From: Dehalobacter sp. 12DCB1
Lineage (GTDB): Bacteria > Bacillota > Desulfitobacteriia > Desulfitobacteriales > Syntrophobotulaceae
DNA length: 64,000 bases
Reading direction: 5' to 3'
NCBI RefSeq assembly: GCF_004343605.1
Contig: NZ_POSF01000014.1
Span: 124,001 to 188,000, forward strand
A program made the translations under genes and the position numbers. Positions 9,122 to 17,017 of the stretch are shown here, piece by piece. The first letter of the stretch is position 1, and every line of letters starts with the position of its first letter. The notes below the pieces were generated by a model that was given only the letters and a program-made list of their open reading frames with translations, did not search any database and was not told where the DNA came from.

Positions 9122-9219
9122 TTGATTTCCTCCTGTACAAGTTAGTTCAATGCTATTATAAAATATTTCATTATAAGAAGCAAACAAATTCATCCACGAT
9201 TAGAATTTAGAAATAGATA

Positions 9220-11388
9220 TTAAAATAATTGAAAAGAAAAGTCGATGTTAGGCAAGACCATTTGAATCAGATAGGAAAAATCCTGGTAATGCCATAAACA
9301 CGTGATCAGAATGCCAAAAAAGACTGTAGCTGGAACGATCAGCAGGCGTGAGTGTTTCCCACCGGCTTTCCAGGAACCCCTGATCCTGGCAGGCAGGAAT
9401 ATAACAGACAGAAGGATATATGTCGCAATCGGAAAATAGTAAGGCATGCCGTATATCGTCAACACAAAAGCAACACCAACAAGAACAATCCAGCCGTATT
9501 TTCTTTCCATCCAGCACGTCAGCCCTAACGTCCCTGGATTTTGAGGGAAGGCTGAAGCTGCAACCCCAACCTGCAGTAGTCTTAAGACAATCAAAAAGAA
9601 GGAGATAAGAATGCAGACAAGTGAAAACGGAAGATCCTGTACTTCCTTAAGCCAGCTGAAGTCATAAGAAATCCAGGGCGGTATGGTATCGACCGACAAA
9701 TTAAAAAGCAGAGAAGTAATAATCGCTCCGAACGTTCCCATGCGGGCCACAAGTGACAGACAACACCAAAAAAAAGCTCTGCGCACGGCCCTTTTGGGTA
9801 AATCGTTAAACAGCTCCTGGTATTTTAATTTAATCGAGAAAAAATTTTGGGCACTCAAAAACACGAGACAGATCAGCCATAAAATTACGGCCACTTTCTC
9901 CGTTTTCCATTTGGAATCTGATGGTTGTACCACCCCGGTTGACTCATCGGAATAATAAGTCAGATTTCCCCATTCGCCTTGTAATCCTTCAGGCAGGATC
10001 AAAATATTCTCTGTTACGCTTGAATCGACCGGATCTTTCGGAAGTGAAAGTTGATACTGTGAAAAGCCGAAAATCATATCCCCTGTCTTCTGAAGGTATT
10101 CTGAGGAAGCTGCCGAATTATCAATGCCTTTGGCAACTGTCCAGGCTAATACCGACGGATGCTTTGCCGCAATGGCAGCAAGATCTTCAAAAATAGCCGG
10201 ATCCGGAATTTTAGACGATGCCATGATACCGACAGGCATCTCCAGCCATACGCCCACGCCAAACTTGTCCGCAGCATACAGCCAGCTCTCATCCGGAAAG
10301 AAGCCCATAAAGTAGATGACATGATAGCCGCCGGACTTAAGGTTTTTCAGAAAGGTCTCCGTCTGACGCTGATTTCGAATTGTGTAATCCTGTTCCTGGG
10401 AAATGATTTGACCTCGGACATTCAATGCCGTACCGTTTATTGTCCATTTTCCGTTTGTTGTGCCCAACTGACGGATCCCGACCGGGATCTGAAGACTGTC
10501 ATAGCCTCCGCGGCTATTGGTAATATTCAAATTAAGTTCATAAAGAAAAGGATCTTCCAGACTCCAGAAATGTGCTGTCGGTATCTGAAAAACCAGCTCC
10601 GCGTCTTGCTCAAATCTACTATTGGTACTTAGCGGAAGCACACATTCAGCGAGCTTCTGCTGATTAACAATTAAAGCTCCGTTTAAGACCCAGGGTCCTT
10701 GCTCTAGCATATCGTGATGCTTGATCTTCACACGTGCCTTCACTTGCTTTTTCACTGAATCATACGAAACAGCTATACTCGATAAATCAATGGTCGTTTC
10801 CGATACTGCCTCCAGGCGTACCTGACCAGTAATTTTTCCTTGTTCCGGCCATAACCAGCCAAAAATTCTGTTCTGCTGAACGCTGTTCTTCTCAGTCTTC
10901 AGGTATAGCGTGTTTTCCTTGCTAAAATCAAATCTAGAGGCAGGAAAGTTTAAGATATATACGCCGCCGTTTCCTTCAACTTCACCGATCAAATTCACAT
11001 CATCAATGCCATTTAAGAATACGCTGACTTTTCCGTTTACCCCTTCTAGAACCAGCTGAGCCGTCTTGTAACTCCATTTGCCGGTAACAGAAAACTTTTT
11101 AGCGGCAACATCGAACCCCTGACTCGAAGGTATAATCAAATCCTTGGCCTGATTGAGGTCCAAGACATCAATCCCGTTATCCGTTGCCTCATTTTCATAG
11201 ATCAAAGCCTGCCTTAAGCTTGAATAGCTATTCCATTTTCCGCCCAAATCCTGCGCAATCCTGTATGGCTTAGTGACCGGATTATCACTATATAGTTCAA
11301 CACCCTGAATGTTTCCCCAGCATATGGATACTGCAAGAGCAGCTAAAATAAACATCGAAACGAGTATGATGGTAAATCTCTTAAACAT
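9220..11388 (-). CDS. Membrane protein with glycoside hydrolase 2-like ectodomain, probably non-catalytic
   Basis: The 722-residue protein has an N-terminal signal-anchor (about residues 6-24) and an all-beta jelly-roll resembling the GH2 sugar-binding domain (about 45-165). An Ig-like domain and a TIM-barrel-like segment follow (about 310-440, containing LNVRGQII and HPSVLAWTVAKG). The C-terminus has five or six membrane segments (about 500-710). In active GH2 enzymes the barrel motif after HPS ends in an Asn-Glu with the acid/base Glu. Here that place reads TVAKG, so the catalytic acid appears to be missing. It may bind exopolysaccharide or take part in surface-glycan handling. The exact function is unknown. 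It starts at ATG with a weak GAGG ribosome site. Confidence 0.7.
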   Translation of the reverse strand: MFKRFTIILVSMFILAALAVSICWGNIQGVELYSDNPVTKPYRIAQDLGGKWNSYSSLRQALIYENEATDNGIDVLDLNQAKDLIIPSSQGFDVAAKKFSVTGKWSYKTAQLVLEGVNGKVSVFLNGIDDVNLIGEVEGNGGVYILNFPASRFDFSKENTLYLKTEKNSVQQNRIFGWLWPEQGKITGQVRLEAVSETTIDLSSIAVSYDSVKKQVKARVKIKHHDMLEQGPWVLNGALIVNQQKLAECVLPLSTNSRFEQDAELVFQIPTAHFWSLEDPFLYELNLNITNSRGGYDSLQIPVGIRQLGTTNGKWTINGTALNVRGQIISQEQDYTIRNQRQTETFLKNLKSGGYHVIYFMGFFPDESWLYAADKFGVGVWLEMPVGIMASSKIPDPAIFEDLAAIAAKHPSVLAWTVAKGIDNSAASSEYLQKTGDMIFGFSQYQLSLPKDPVDSSVTENILILPEGLQGEWGNLTYYSDESTGVVQPSDSKWKTEKVAVILWLICLVFLSAQNFFSIKLKYQELFNDLPKRAVRRAFFWCCLSLVARMGTFGAIITSLLFNLSVDTIPPWISYDFSWLKEVQDLPFSLVCILISFFLIVLRLLQVGVAASAFPQNPGTLGLTCWMERKYGWIVLVGVAFVLTIYGMPYYFPIATYILLSVIFLPARIRGSWKAGGKHSRLLIVPATVFFGILITCLWHYQDFSYLIQMVLPNIDFSFQLF

Positions 11389-11467
11389 AAAACCTCGCAG
11401 AATCTTGCATTTCCATATTTATTTCGAGCAAAGCCCTTAAAAAACCTGCAAAAATTTAGAAAACTTG

Positions 11468-11486
11468 GCTGCCAAGCTTTGGCAGC
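11468..11486. other. Perfect hairpin upstream of the GH2-like gene
   Basis: GCTGCCAA and TTGGCAGC form an 8-bp perfect stem with a 3-nt loop, 80 bp upstream of the GH2-like membrane protein gene. There is only a short, interrupted T stretch after it on the minus strand. It could be a weak terminator or an operator; I cannot tell which. Confidence 0.4.
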
Positions 11487-11554
11487 ATTATTTGCACTAA
11501 GATTTATTAGAAAGTTATTATGTCCGCGGCATTTGTCCATCCATGAACATCAAA

Positions 11555-11587
11555 ATGCTGATAACAGTCTGAAACTATTATCAGCAT
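11555..11587 (-). terminator. Probable terminator after perR
   Basis: ATGCTGATAA (11555-11564) pairs with TTATCAGCAT (11578-11587), a 10-bp stem with a 13-nt loop, followed on the minus strand by TTTTG. It lies about 55 bp past the perR stop. The U tract is short, so termination may be partial. Confidence 0.55.
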
Positions 11588-11640
11588 CATATTTAGCATT
11601 CTCTTGTTTAGAAGTTCACCCCAACATTTAACTAAGAGCC

Positions 11641-12063
11641 TTATTCTTTGCTGTCTTGACAACCTGGACATACCCCATAAAATACCAGGTTATGGGTATG
11701 TACATCAAAGCCTGTTTTAGCAGTGACCATTGCATCCATATCAATCAATGAACTATGAAAATCAACAACCCTGCCACAGCGCGAACACATCACATGATAA
11801 TGGTTTACCGGATTACCATCAAAACGGCTGGACATATCCCCACAGGGAAGTTCCAGAAGAAACCCGTGTTCCTTGAGCATATTCAGCGTGTTGTAAATTG
11901 TGCCCAGACTCACACCGGGGAATTTCGTCTTCACCTGTTTGTAGATCTCTTCCGCAGTGGGATGGGAATCAGTAACCAATAAAAATTCCAAAATTGCCTG
12001 CCTTTGGGGAGTAAAGCGTATTCCCTTATCCTTTAATCCCTTTAGAATTTCGACAGCATTCAC
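11641..12063 (-). CDS. perR: Fur-family peroxide regulator, PerR type
   Basis: This is a winged-helix metalloregulator. The DNA-binding part includes TPQRQAILEFL and HPTAEEIY, and LGTIYNTLNML is the recognition helix. The structural zinc site is CSRC plus CPGC. The regulatory site shows the HYH pair and an Asp in VVDFH. Fur proteins usually have Glu at this last place, while PerR has Asp, so PerR is favoured. The start is GTG at 12063 with AAGGAA 9 nt upstream; a TTG at 12072 would sit on the ribosome site. A near-perfect PerR box lies 64 bp upstream, which supports autoregulation. The product is 140 residues. Confidence 0.85.
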   Translation of the reverse strand: MNAVEILKGLKDKGIRFTPQRQAILEFLLVTDSHPTAEEIYKQVKTKFPGVSLGTIYNTLNMLKEHGFLLELPCGDMSSRFDGNPVNHYHVMCSRCGRVVDFHSSLIDMDAMVTAKTGFDVHTHNLVFYGVCPGCQDSKE

Positions 12064-12126
12064 GACTCTCAATTCCTTTCGTCAATTGTTGGAAAACTTT
12101 AAGTTTATATATTATTTGATCTATTT

Positions 12127-12141
12127 TTAGAATTATTATAA
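12127..12141. promoter_or_regulatory. PerR box
   Basis: TTAGAATTATTATAA matches 14 of 15 positions of the Bacillus PerR box TTATAATNATTATAA. It lies in the AT-rich region upstream of the PerR-type gene. Confidence 0.75.
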
Positions 12142-12182
12142 TTATTTGTATTATATACCCACCGGACAAATGCCGTCAATAA

Positions 12183-12215
12183 AAAGAAAGAGCATCCTTC
12201 AGATACTCTTTCTTT
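12183..12215 (-). terminator. Terminator after the ferredoxin gene
   Basis: The minus strand reads AAGAAAGAGTATC, loop TGAAG, then GATGCTCTTTCTT followed by TTT: a 13-bp stem with one G-U pair. The pair is C/A mismatched when read on the plus strand, so it is built for the minus-strand transcript. It ends the ferredoxin gene 14 bp after its stop. Confidence 0.85.
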
Positions 12216-12229
12216 ATTGCCGTATTTAA

Positions 12230-12400
12230 TTATCCTTCAATAATTGCACCTGAAGGACAAGCGTCTACACAAGCGCCACATTCTGCGCAGGTATCAGCAT
12301 CGATGACATATTTGCCGTCGCCTTCGCTAATAGCTCCTACTGCACATTCGTCGACACAGGATCCGCATGTTGTGCAGTCGTCAGTAATAACGTATGCCAT
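12230..12400 (-). CDS. 2[4Fe-4S] ferredoxin, clostridial type
   Basis: The 56-residue protein starts MAYVITDDCTTCGSC and has two CxxCxxCxxxC-type clusters: CTTCGSCVDEC with a following Cys-rich turn, and CAECGACVDACP. This is the classic low-potential bacterial ferredoxin that carries electrons between oxidoreductases, hydrogenases and similar enzymes. The start is ATG with an AGGGGGG ribosome site close upstream (12410-12416). The gene is monocistronic, with its own terminator, and lies back to back with the PerR-controlled region. Confidence 0.95.
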   Translation of the reverse strand: MAYVITDDCTTCGSCVDECAVGAISEGDGKYVIDADTCAECGACVDACPSGAIIEG

Positions 12401-12533
12401 AGTCCCAACCCCCCTTTTCCTATCTCACCAGCAACTATATCAAAGTGCGGACAAAAAAACAAGTGTATTTTTGGGCTAAGCTATTTTTCGGAAAGAAAAT
12501 GATTGCCATGCAAACCTTCAAATATTTAAGGTA

Positions 12534-12677
12534 TTAAGGCCTGTATGGCACCTTGTATAATCTCCTCAGGCAATAAGAACAATATGGAAGCATCCGGTTG
12601 CTGACGTGGTTGCGGCGAAATATGACCCTGGAAATATCATCATGTTCGTGTCCGCAGGAACGGCATCTTTCAATCAT
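12534..12677 (-). CDS. Small CxxC zinc-ribbon-like protein (47 residues)
   Basis: The frame encodes MIERCRSCGHEHDDISRV and, later, PYCSYCLRRLYK: two CxxC knuckles about 30 residues apart and a strongly basic C-terminus. This suggests a small zinc-binding and perhaps nucleic-acid-binding protein. The ATG at 12677 has GGGAG 11 nt upstream. A frame extension of 15 residues has no Cys or obvious ribosome site. I recognise no family, and the case rests on the paired Cys motifs. Confidence 0.5.
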   Translation of the reverse strand: MIERCRSCGHEHDDISRVIFRRNHVSNRMLPYCSYCLRRLYKVPYRP

Positions 12678-12775
12678 TGAATTTCCATCTCCCGTTTGTG
12701 TTATTGTGAACAAAGAAAGCAATTAACATTAACGTCACTATTGTTTAGTTCTATTATTCTCCAATCAACCTCTTT

Positions 12776-13534
12776 TTAAACATTTAAAGCATGAGGTTTT
12801 TGCCCAGCAAACCCGGTTAATTCTTTTACGCCAAATAGTTTTAACTGCTGGACAACCTCTTCAAGATCACGTCCTACCATACTTGGTTCATGTGCATCTG
12901 AGCCTAGGGTGATTGGGATGCCCATCTGGTGAATTAGTTCAAGAAGTTTCGACTCCGGATAAAATTCCTGCACAGGCTTATACCGTCCGTTGGTATTAAC
13001 TTCGATGGCCAGTCCTTGCTTCCTGATGGTTTCCAACGCCCTAGCTGCGAGGATTCTTACGTCTGTCTGCGGTCTCATTTTGAACAGTTTGATCAAATCA
13101 AAATGCCCAATAATCTGAAACATTCCGCTGGCAGCTGCTTTTTCCACCAGCGCGAAGTACTCCAGATACAAGCTGTCAGGGTTCCGCCTGAGATGTTCTT
13201 CTTCTTCCTCGGGATAATCGAAGAACCATCCGTTAATTTCATGGACAGAACCGATCGTATAGTCAAAAGGATATGAACTGATCCGTTTACGGATTAGTTC
13301 TTCATTTTCTTCCCGATAGTCGACCTCAAGACCTATTCTCACCTGCAATTCAGGATACTCTTCGGCGACTTCCCTAATCAGATTCAGGTTTAGGTCATTC
13401 CAGTACATATCATGATCGGCAAAACCGATCTGAATTAAGTTCTTTTTTTTAGCCTCGTCAAGAAAAAGACGGATATTTCCCCTTGTTGCTTCCCGGTCAA
13501 GATGCCCGAGCAAATGAACATGTAAATCAAGCAT
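12776..13534 (-). CDS. PHP-domain metal-dependent phosphoesterase (histidinol-phosphatase-like)
   Basis: The PHP fold begins with the metal ligands in MLDLHVHLLGH and FADHD. Later ligand motifs are IGSVHEI, IIGHFDLIKLF, EVNTNGRY and TLGSDAHEP. It is 252 residues, near the HisJ/HisK size. Substrates of this family range from histidinol phosphate to nucleotides. No his genes lie nearby, so the substrate is open. It starts at ATG with GAGGTAGG close upstream. Confidence 0.85.
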   Translation of the reverse strand: MLDLHVHLLGHLDREATRGNIRLFLDEAKKKNLIQIGFADHDMYWNDLNLNLIREVAEEYPELQVRIGLEVDYREENEELIRKRISSYPFDYTIGSVHEINGWFFDYPEEEEEHLRRNPDSLYLEYFALVEKAAASGMFQIIGHFDLIKLFKMRPQTDVRILAARALETIRKQGLAIEVNTNGRYKPVQEFYPESKLLELIHQMGIPITLGSDAHEPSMVGRDLEEVVQQLKLFGVKELTGFAGQKPHALNV

Positions 13535-13883
13535 AACCTACCTCGTAACCTTTAATATTTTTTTAAACCTTATGATCTAATGATTCATTCTAGCTAAAGA
13601 TTATCCGGCGGAATATGAAACATCTGTATGCAACCTATTTTCCATAAAAAGTGCCAAATTCCTGCAAAAAACTTTTGCATAGTTTCTTAGAAAGCGGGAC
13701 ACAATGGTATTAGTCTCACGTTTTCCAATTTTATTCCCACTCCTCTCTTTTCTTAACTTGCGGCAGATGGTCGCAAGTTTTTTTATGGAAACTAATATAT
13801 TGATTTTTACTTGCATGATGTTCCATCCAGCAAAATAAAATAAACGGAGTGGTTTTATTCTGTGAATCTACGAGGAGTTGTTG
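13535..13883. other. Intergenic region between divergent PHP and Na/Pi genes
   Basis: About 350 bp without a convincing gene. It must hold the promoters for the two divergent genes. The only strong structure is a plus-strand hairpin with a T run at 13755-13784. A frame of 71 codons on the minus strand (13601-13816) has no ribosome site and crosses that hairpin, so I do not call it. Confidence 0.5.
13755..13784 (+). terminator. Intrinsic terminator in the leader of the Na/Pi symporter gene
   Basis: AACTTGCG (13755-13762) pairs with CGCAAGTT (13772-13779) around a 9-nt loop, and the plus strand continues with seven T in a row. It points the same way as the downstream symporter gene and lies 100 bp before its start. 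It may therefore be an attenuator, or the end of a short leader RNA. Confidence 0.75.
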
Positions 13884-14801
13884 ATGCTTGTCCCCGTCTG
13901 TTTTACTTTTTTAGGCCTGATGCTATTATTGACAGGAATAAAAATTCTTAGAGATGGCCTGGAAAAATTCACGGGGTCTTATTTTCAGCTTGTTCTGAAG
14001 AGATTCACTGAAACCACCGCGAGGGGATTCATCAGCGGCATTCTGGCAACGAGTATCCTGCAATCGAGCACCGCACTGACCGTAATGGCAATTTCCTTTG
14101 TTGACGCCGGTTTGTTAAGCTTTCAAAATACCCTCGGACTGATCCTCGGAAGCAATATTGGCAGTACGGTAACTCCCCAGCTTTTGTCTTTGCCGTTCAA
14201 GGATTTCGCCATTTGGCTGGTCCCTCCCGGATTTCTAGGGTTCTGGCTGCTGAAAGGCAAAATAAGATTCTTTTACTATGCGTTGGCCGGCTTAGGCTTG
14301 ATGTTTTTTTCACTTTCCGTTTTGGAATCCGCGATGATCCCGCTTGCCTCGACCTCGTATTTTCAGGAGCGGCTGCTTCATCTGAACAGCAGCTATCTTG
14401 AAAGTATTGCAGCAGGTACCGTTCTCTCGGCAGCCCTGCATTCTTCAAGTGCAGCAGCAGGCCTTGTGATGGTTTTAACAGAAAGAGGCTGGCTTGATCT
14501 ACCAACCTCTCTTGCTTTTATTTTTGGAGCCAATATCGGGACCTGCTTCACCGCTTTGATTGTCTCAACTTTTACCTCAAGATCCGCCCAATGGGTTGCG
14601 TTATTTCATGTGTTCGTCAACGTTTTTGGTGTTCTGCTATTTTACCCGCTTCTAGATCCGCTGACTGAGGTGATCAGGTTTCTTGGAGGAGGTCTAAGCC
14701 GCCAGATTGCCAACGGTCATACAATTTTTAACATCCTATCTTCACTTATAGTTCTTCCTCTGCTTCCCTATATCAGCCGGTTACTAGTGAAGTCTCGTTA
14801 G
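13884..14801 (+). CDS. Na+/phosphate symporter family protein (PF02690, NptA-like)
   Basis: This integral membrane protein has the duplicated Na/Pi cotransporter motif: QSSTALTVMAISFVDAG in the first half and HSSSAAAGLVMVLTERG in the second, each followed by a GSNIGST or GANIGTC turn. About eight hydrophobic segments are visible in 305 residues, and there is no PhoU domain at the C-terminus. It likely moves phosphate with sodium. GAGGAG lies 6 nt before the ATG at 13884, preferred over two in-frame TTG codons just upstream. Its stop overlaps the stop of the convergent FapA-like gene by 4 nt. Confidence 0.88.
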   Translation: MLVPVCFTFLGLMLLLTGIKILRDGLEKFTGSYFQLVLKRFTETTARGFISGILATSILQSSTALTVMAISFVDAGLLSFQNTLGLILGSNIGSTVTPQLLSLPFKDFAIWLVPPGFLGFWLLKGKIRFFYYALAGLGLMFFSLSVLESAMIPLASTSYFQERLLHLNSSYLESIAAGTVLSAALHSSSAAAGLVMVLTERGWLDLPTSLAFIFGANIGTCFTALIVSTFTSRSAQWVALFHVFVNVFGVLLFYPLLDPLTEVIRFLGGGLSRQIANGHTIFNILSSLIVLPLLPYISRLLVKSR

Positions 14802-16747
14802 CGCGTACTGCCGTCCCATCTCAACTTTCCAACCTGAAGGTTCCCTTTGTCCCTGAAAATATCAATTTTTTGAGCTGGTTCATCAATCTTGATCAGCTCT
14901 TTGCCGATGAAAATTTTAATATTGGCATGGCAGAACTCGATATTGATATGGCTGTTTTTGGATGCCTTAATTGTCGTGGCACTGATATTCGAGCCGCCAA
15001 GTTCCCAAATGTAAAGATCGCCTGAGCAACTGATCTCACCGCCACGGCAGACACCATGGATTTTAATTCCGCCTTCAATTTTCAAAATGGAATTATACAC
15101 GCCTTTGTGGCAGAAAAAATCGCCGGCGCAACCGATTTCAGAATTTTGGACATAACTAACATCGCAGAGAACACTTACTGAGGCTGCCAGTCCCTTGGTG
15201 GCCATGAAGAAGCCTATAATCTTCAGAGCATTTTTAAGGTAAAGCGTATCTTTAAGCTGAAGGGGTCCCAATCCGATCATAAAATGTTTCATTGAACGTA
15301 TCGCCAGATCAAGCTCCTGGGACACAAACCCGGGTTCCTGACTGTTAAGCAGTCTCTCCAGCTCTTCAACTTTTTTGGGCAATTGCTGAAAATTTTTCTC
15401 GAGGATGACCTTAAAAAGTTGGCCAACACTCGTATTAGTGGATGCTCCCTGTAGCTGCTCAATCTGATGAACACAGAGCGTAAGCTCTTCACTGACTTCA
15501 TGCATGGTCTTGATAAACTCAGAAATGGAGACATGTTTCTCTCCCACAAGTATCTTACTGGCTATAATATTATTTCTTACGACCAGTCCCGTTTCTGCTT
15601 TAATATCAGCGCCAGAGACAGAACCCTGTACTTTGATTGTTCCAGAGGAATGAACATACAGTCCGTCCGCAACATTACCCCCGATAAAGACATCGCCTGG
15701 GAAGTCGATGCTTCCGGTACTCAGATCAACATCTTTATTCAAAATAAACGCGTTTTCAACCAAGTATGTATTTTTATTGACCCTTACCGGTGTACCGGAA
15801 CAAGACGCTTTAACTTCCATATTCTCAGTCAGATAGACATTCTTCTTCAGCGTAATTATGAAGTCCTTGATTTTATCAACCTGAGTAGCTTTTCCGAAAA
15901 TGTTTGTACCGGGGATCCCTTCTTTTCCCGGGATTTTCCTGGCAAGAGTATCATCCTTCTGACAAAGGACAATTTTACAGGCGAAATAATCAATTTTGTC
16001 TTCATTACTTTCTTCATTCTGAAATACTGGTTCGCCAACATAGTCGATTAACTGAGGCTGAACAGTTGGAATCGGCAGAGTCGCTTCAGCGATGACAATT
16101 TCACTTTCTCCATCGACGTCCATAAAATTCGCCCAAAGATTGCTTTTTATTCCATGAACAATTCCACTTTCTTCAATTTGTTTCAACAGGTCTGCTTCCG
16201 TTGGCAGCTCATCAGGTTCAGGAAAAGCATCCCAGGAGACATGTTGTTCCAATACAAGCTGCGAATAATTTGGAAGAGAATTGGTCAGGACAAATTTACC
16301 CGCACGGGCATGTCTGACTCTCGCGACAGCTTTGCTGCCGTCCGGCTCGACTGCGATTTGCCAAGATAGTTCACCTTGCTGGACCAAAGGATAGAATTCA
16401 AAGGTATCACCTTTATTAACAGGCATTTCGTATGCAATTTCGTTGCCCAGCATAAATAATTTTCCGGCTTGCGGATAAGGAATGATGCTTTGAACCTGTG
16501 ATCCGGGATAAATCGTATATCTGACTTCATCCCAGACGACCCGCGTATCTTCCTCTCGTGCGTCTTCCTGAAGAATATCTTGTTTGACCGGTTCCGACAA
16601 AATTACGTTTACCTTATAGAGCCGGTTGAAGACTCCCGGTTTCTCTATGGTTTCTATCTGCAGCTCTTTAGGATCACAGCCCCATTCCTGAGACCATTTC
16701 TCTCTGATCTCTTCTAACGTTTTGCCTGTTGCAATCATTTCTTTCAT
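14798..16747 (-). CDS. FapA family protein (DUF342, with Jag-N-like N-terminus)
   Basis: The 649-residue protein opens with a Jag-N-like segment (MIATGKTLEEIREKWSQEWG, about residues 4-23). Its centre and C-terminus are a DUF342 polymer-forming beta-helix rich in GDVFIGGNV, SGTIKVQGSVSGADIKAETG and CAGDFFCHKG repeats, with a coiled insertion near residues 430-520. FapA (flagellar assembly protein A) homologues act in flagellar assembly or surface structures. The nearby flagellar locus fits this, but it is not proof. The start chosen at 16747 has AAGGAG 10 nt upstream, and the 20 extra residues of the longer frame have no such site. Confidence 0.8.
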   Translation of the reverse strand: MKEMIATGKTLEEIREKWSQEWGCDPKELQIETIEKPGVFNRLYKVNVILSEPVKQDILQEDAREEDTRVVWDEVRYTIYPGSQVQSIIPYPQAGKLFMLGNEIAYEMPVNKGDTFEFYPLVQQGELSWQIAVEPDGSKAVARVRHARAGKFVLTNSLPNYSQLVLEQHVSWDAFPEPDELPTEADLLKQIEESGIVHGIKSNLWANFMDVDGESEIVIAEATLPIPTVQPQLIDYVGEPVFQNEESNEDKIDYFACKIVLCQKDDTLARKIPGKEGIPGTNIFGKATQVDKIKDFIITLKKNVYLTENMEVKASCSGTPVRVNKNTYLVENAFILNKDVDLSTGSIDFPGDVFIGGNVADGLYVHSSGTIKVQGSVSGADIKAETGLVVRNNIIASKILVGEKHVSISEFIKTMHEVSEELTLCVHQIEQLQGASTNTSVGQLFKVILEKNFQQLPKKVEELERLLNSQEPGFVSQELDLAIRSMKHFMIGLGPLQLKDTLYLKNALKIIGFFMATKGLAASVSVLCDVSYVQNSEIGCAGDFFCHKGVYNSILKIEGGIKIHGVCRGGEISCSGDLYIWELGGSNISATTIKASKNSHINIEFCHANIKIFIGKELIKIDEPAQKIDIFRDKGNLQVGKLRWDGSTR

Positions 16748-16806
16748 GGTCCGCACTCTCCTTAAACAACCTGGGAAAATAATCTCATTTAAAAAAACAA
16801 AGCACA

Positions 16807-16822
16807 TAGGACTTTAGTCCTA
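16807..16822. other. Perfect 7-2-7 palindrome upstream of the FapA-like gene
   Basis: TAGGACT, TT, AGTCCTA forms a perfect inverted repeat 60 bp upstream of the FapA-like start. It has no T run on the gene's own strand, so it is more like an operator or a processing site than a terminator. Confidence 0.4.
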
Positions 16823-16903
16823 AAAAATCGCATATGCATCATAAATCATCAAAATAATAATGAAAATAAGCCCAAAAATTATCTGCAAAATCACATTTTA
16901 TTT

Positions 16904-16939
16904 AAAAAAAGAATACTGTAATAGCATAATTACAGTATT
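16904..16939 (-). terminator. Terminator after the LCP-family gene
   Basis: AATACTGTAAT (16912-16922) and ATTACAGTATT (16929-16939) form an 11-bp perfect stem with a 6-nt loop. The minus strand continues with C and then seven T. It lies about 80 bp past the LCP gene stop and would end the selD-LCP transcript. A second perfect inverted repeat, AATTATTC/GAATAATT, lies closer to the stop at 16993-17010. Confidence 0.85.
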
Positions 16940-17017
16940 TTATGACTGTTCTCTCTCATTTTACTGACTATTTCGATATTTGTCTACAGGAGAATTATTC
17001 AGGAATAATTAATAGCT

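Noticed and set aside
13601-13816. 71-codon minus-strand frame before the Na/Pi gene
   Set aside because: It has no ribosome-binding site and no recognisable motif. It crosses a perfect terminator hairpin, and its composition looks non-coding.
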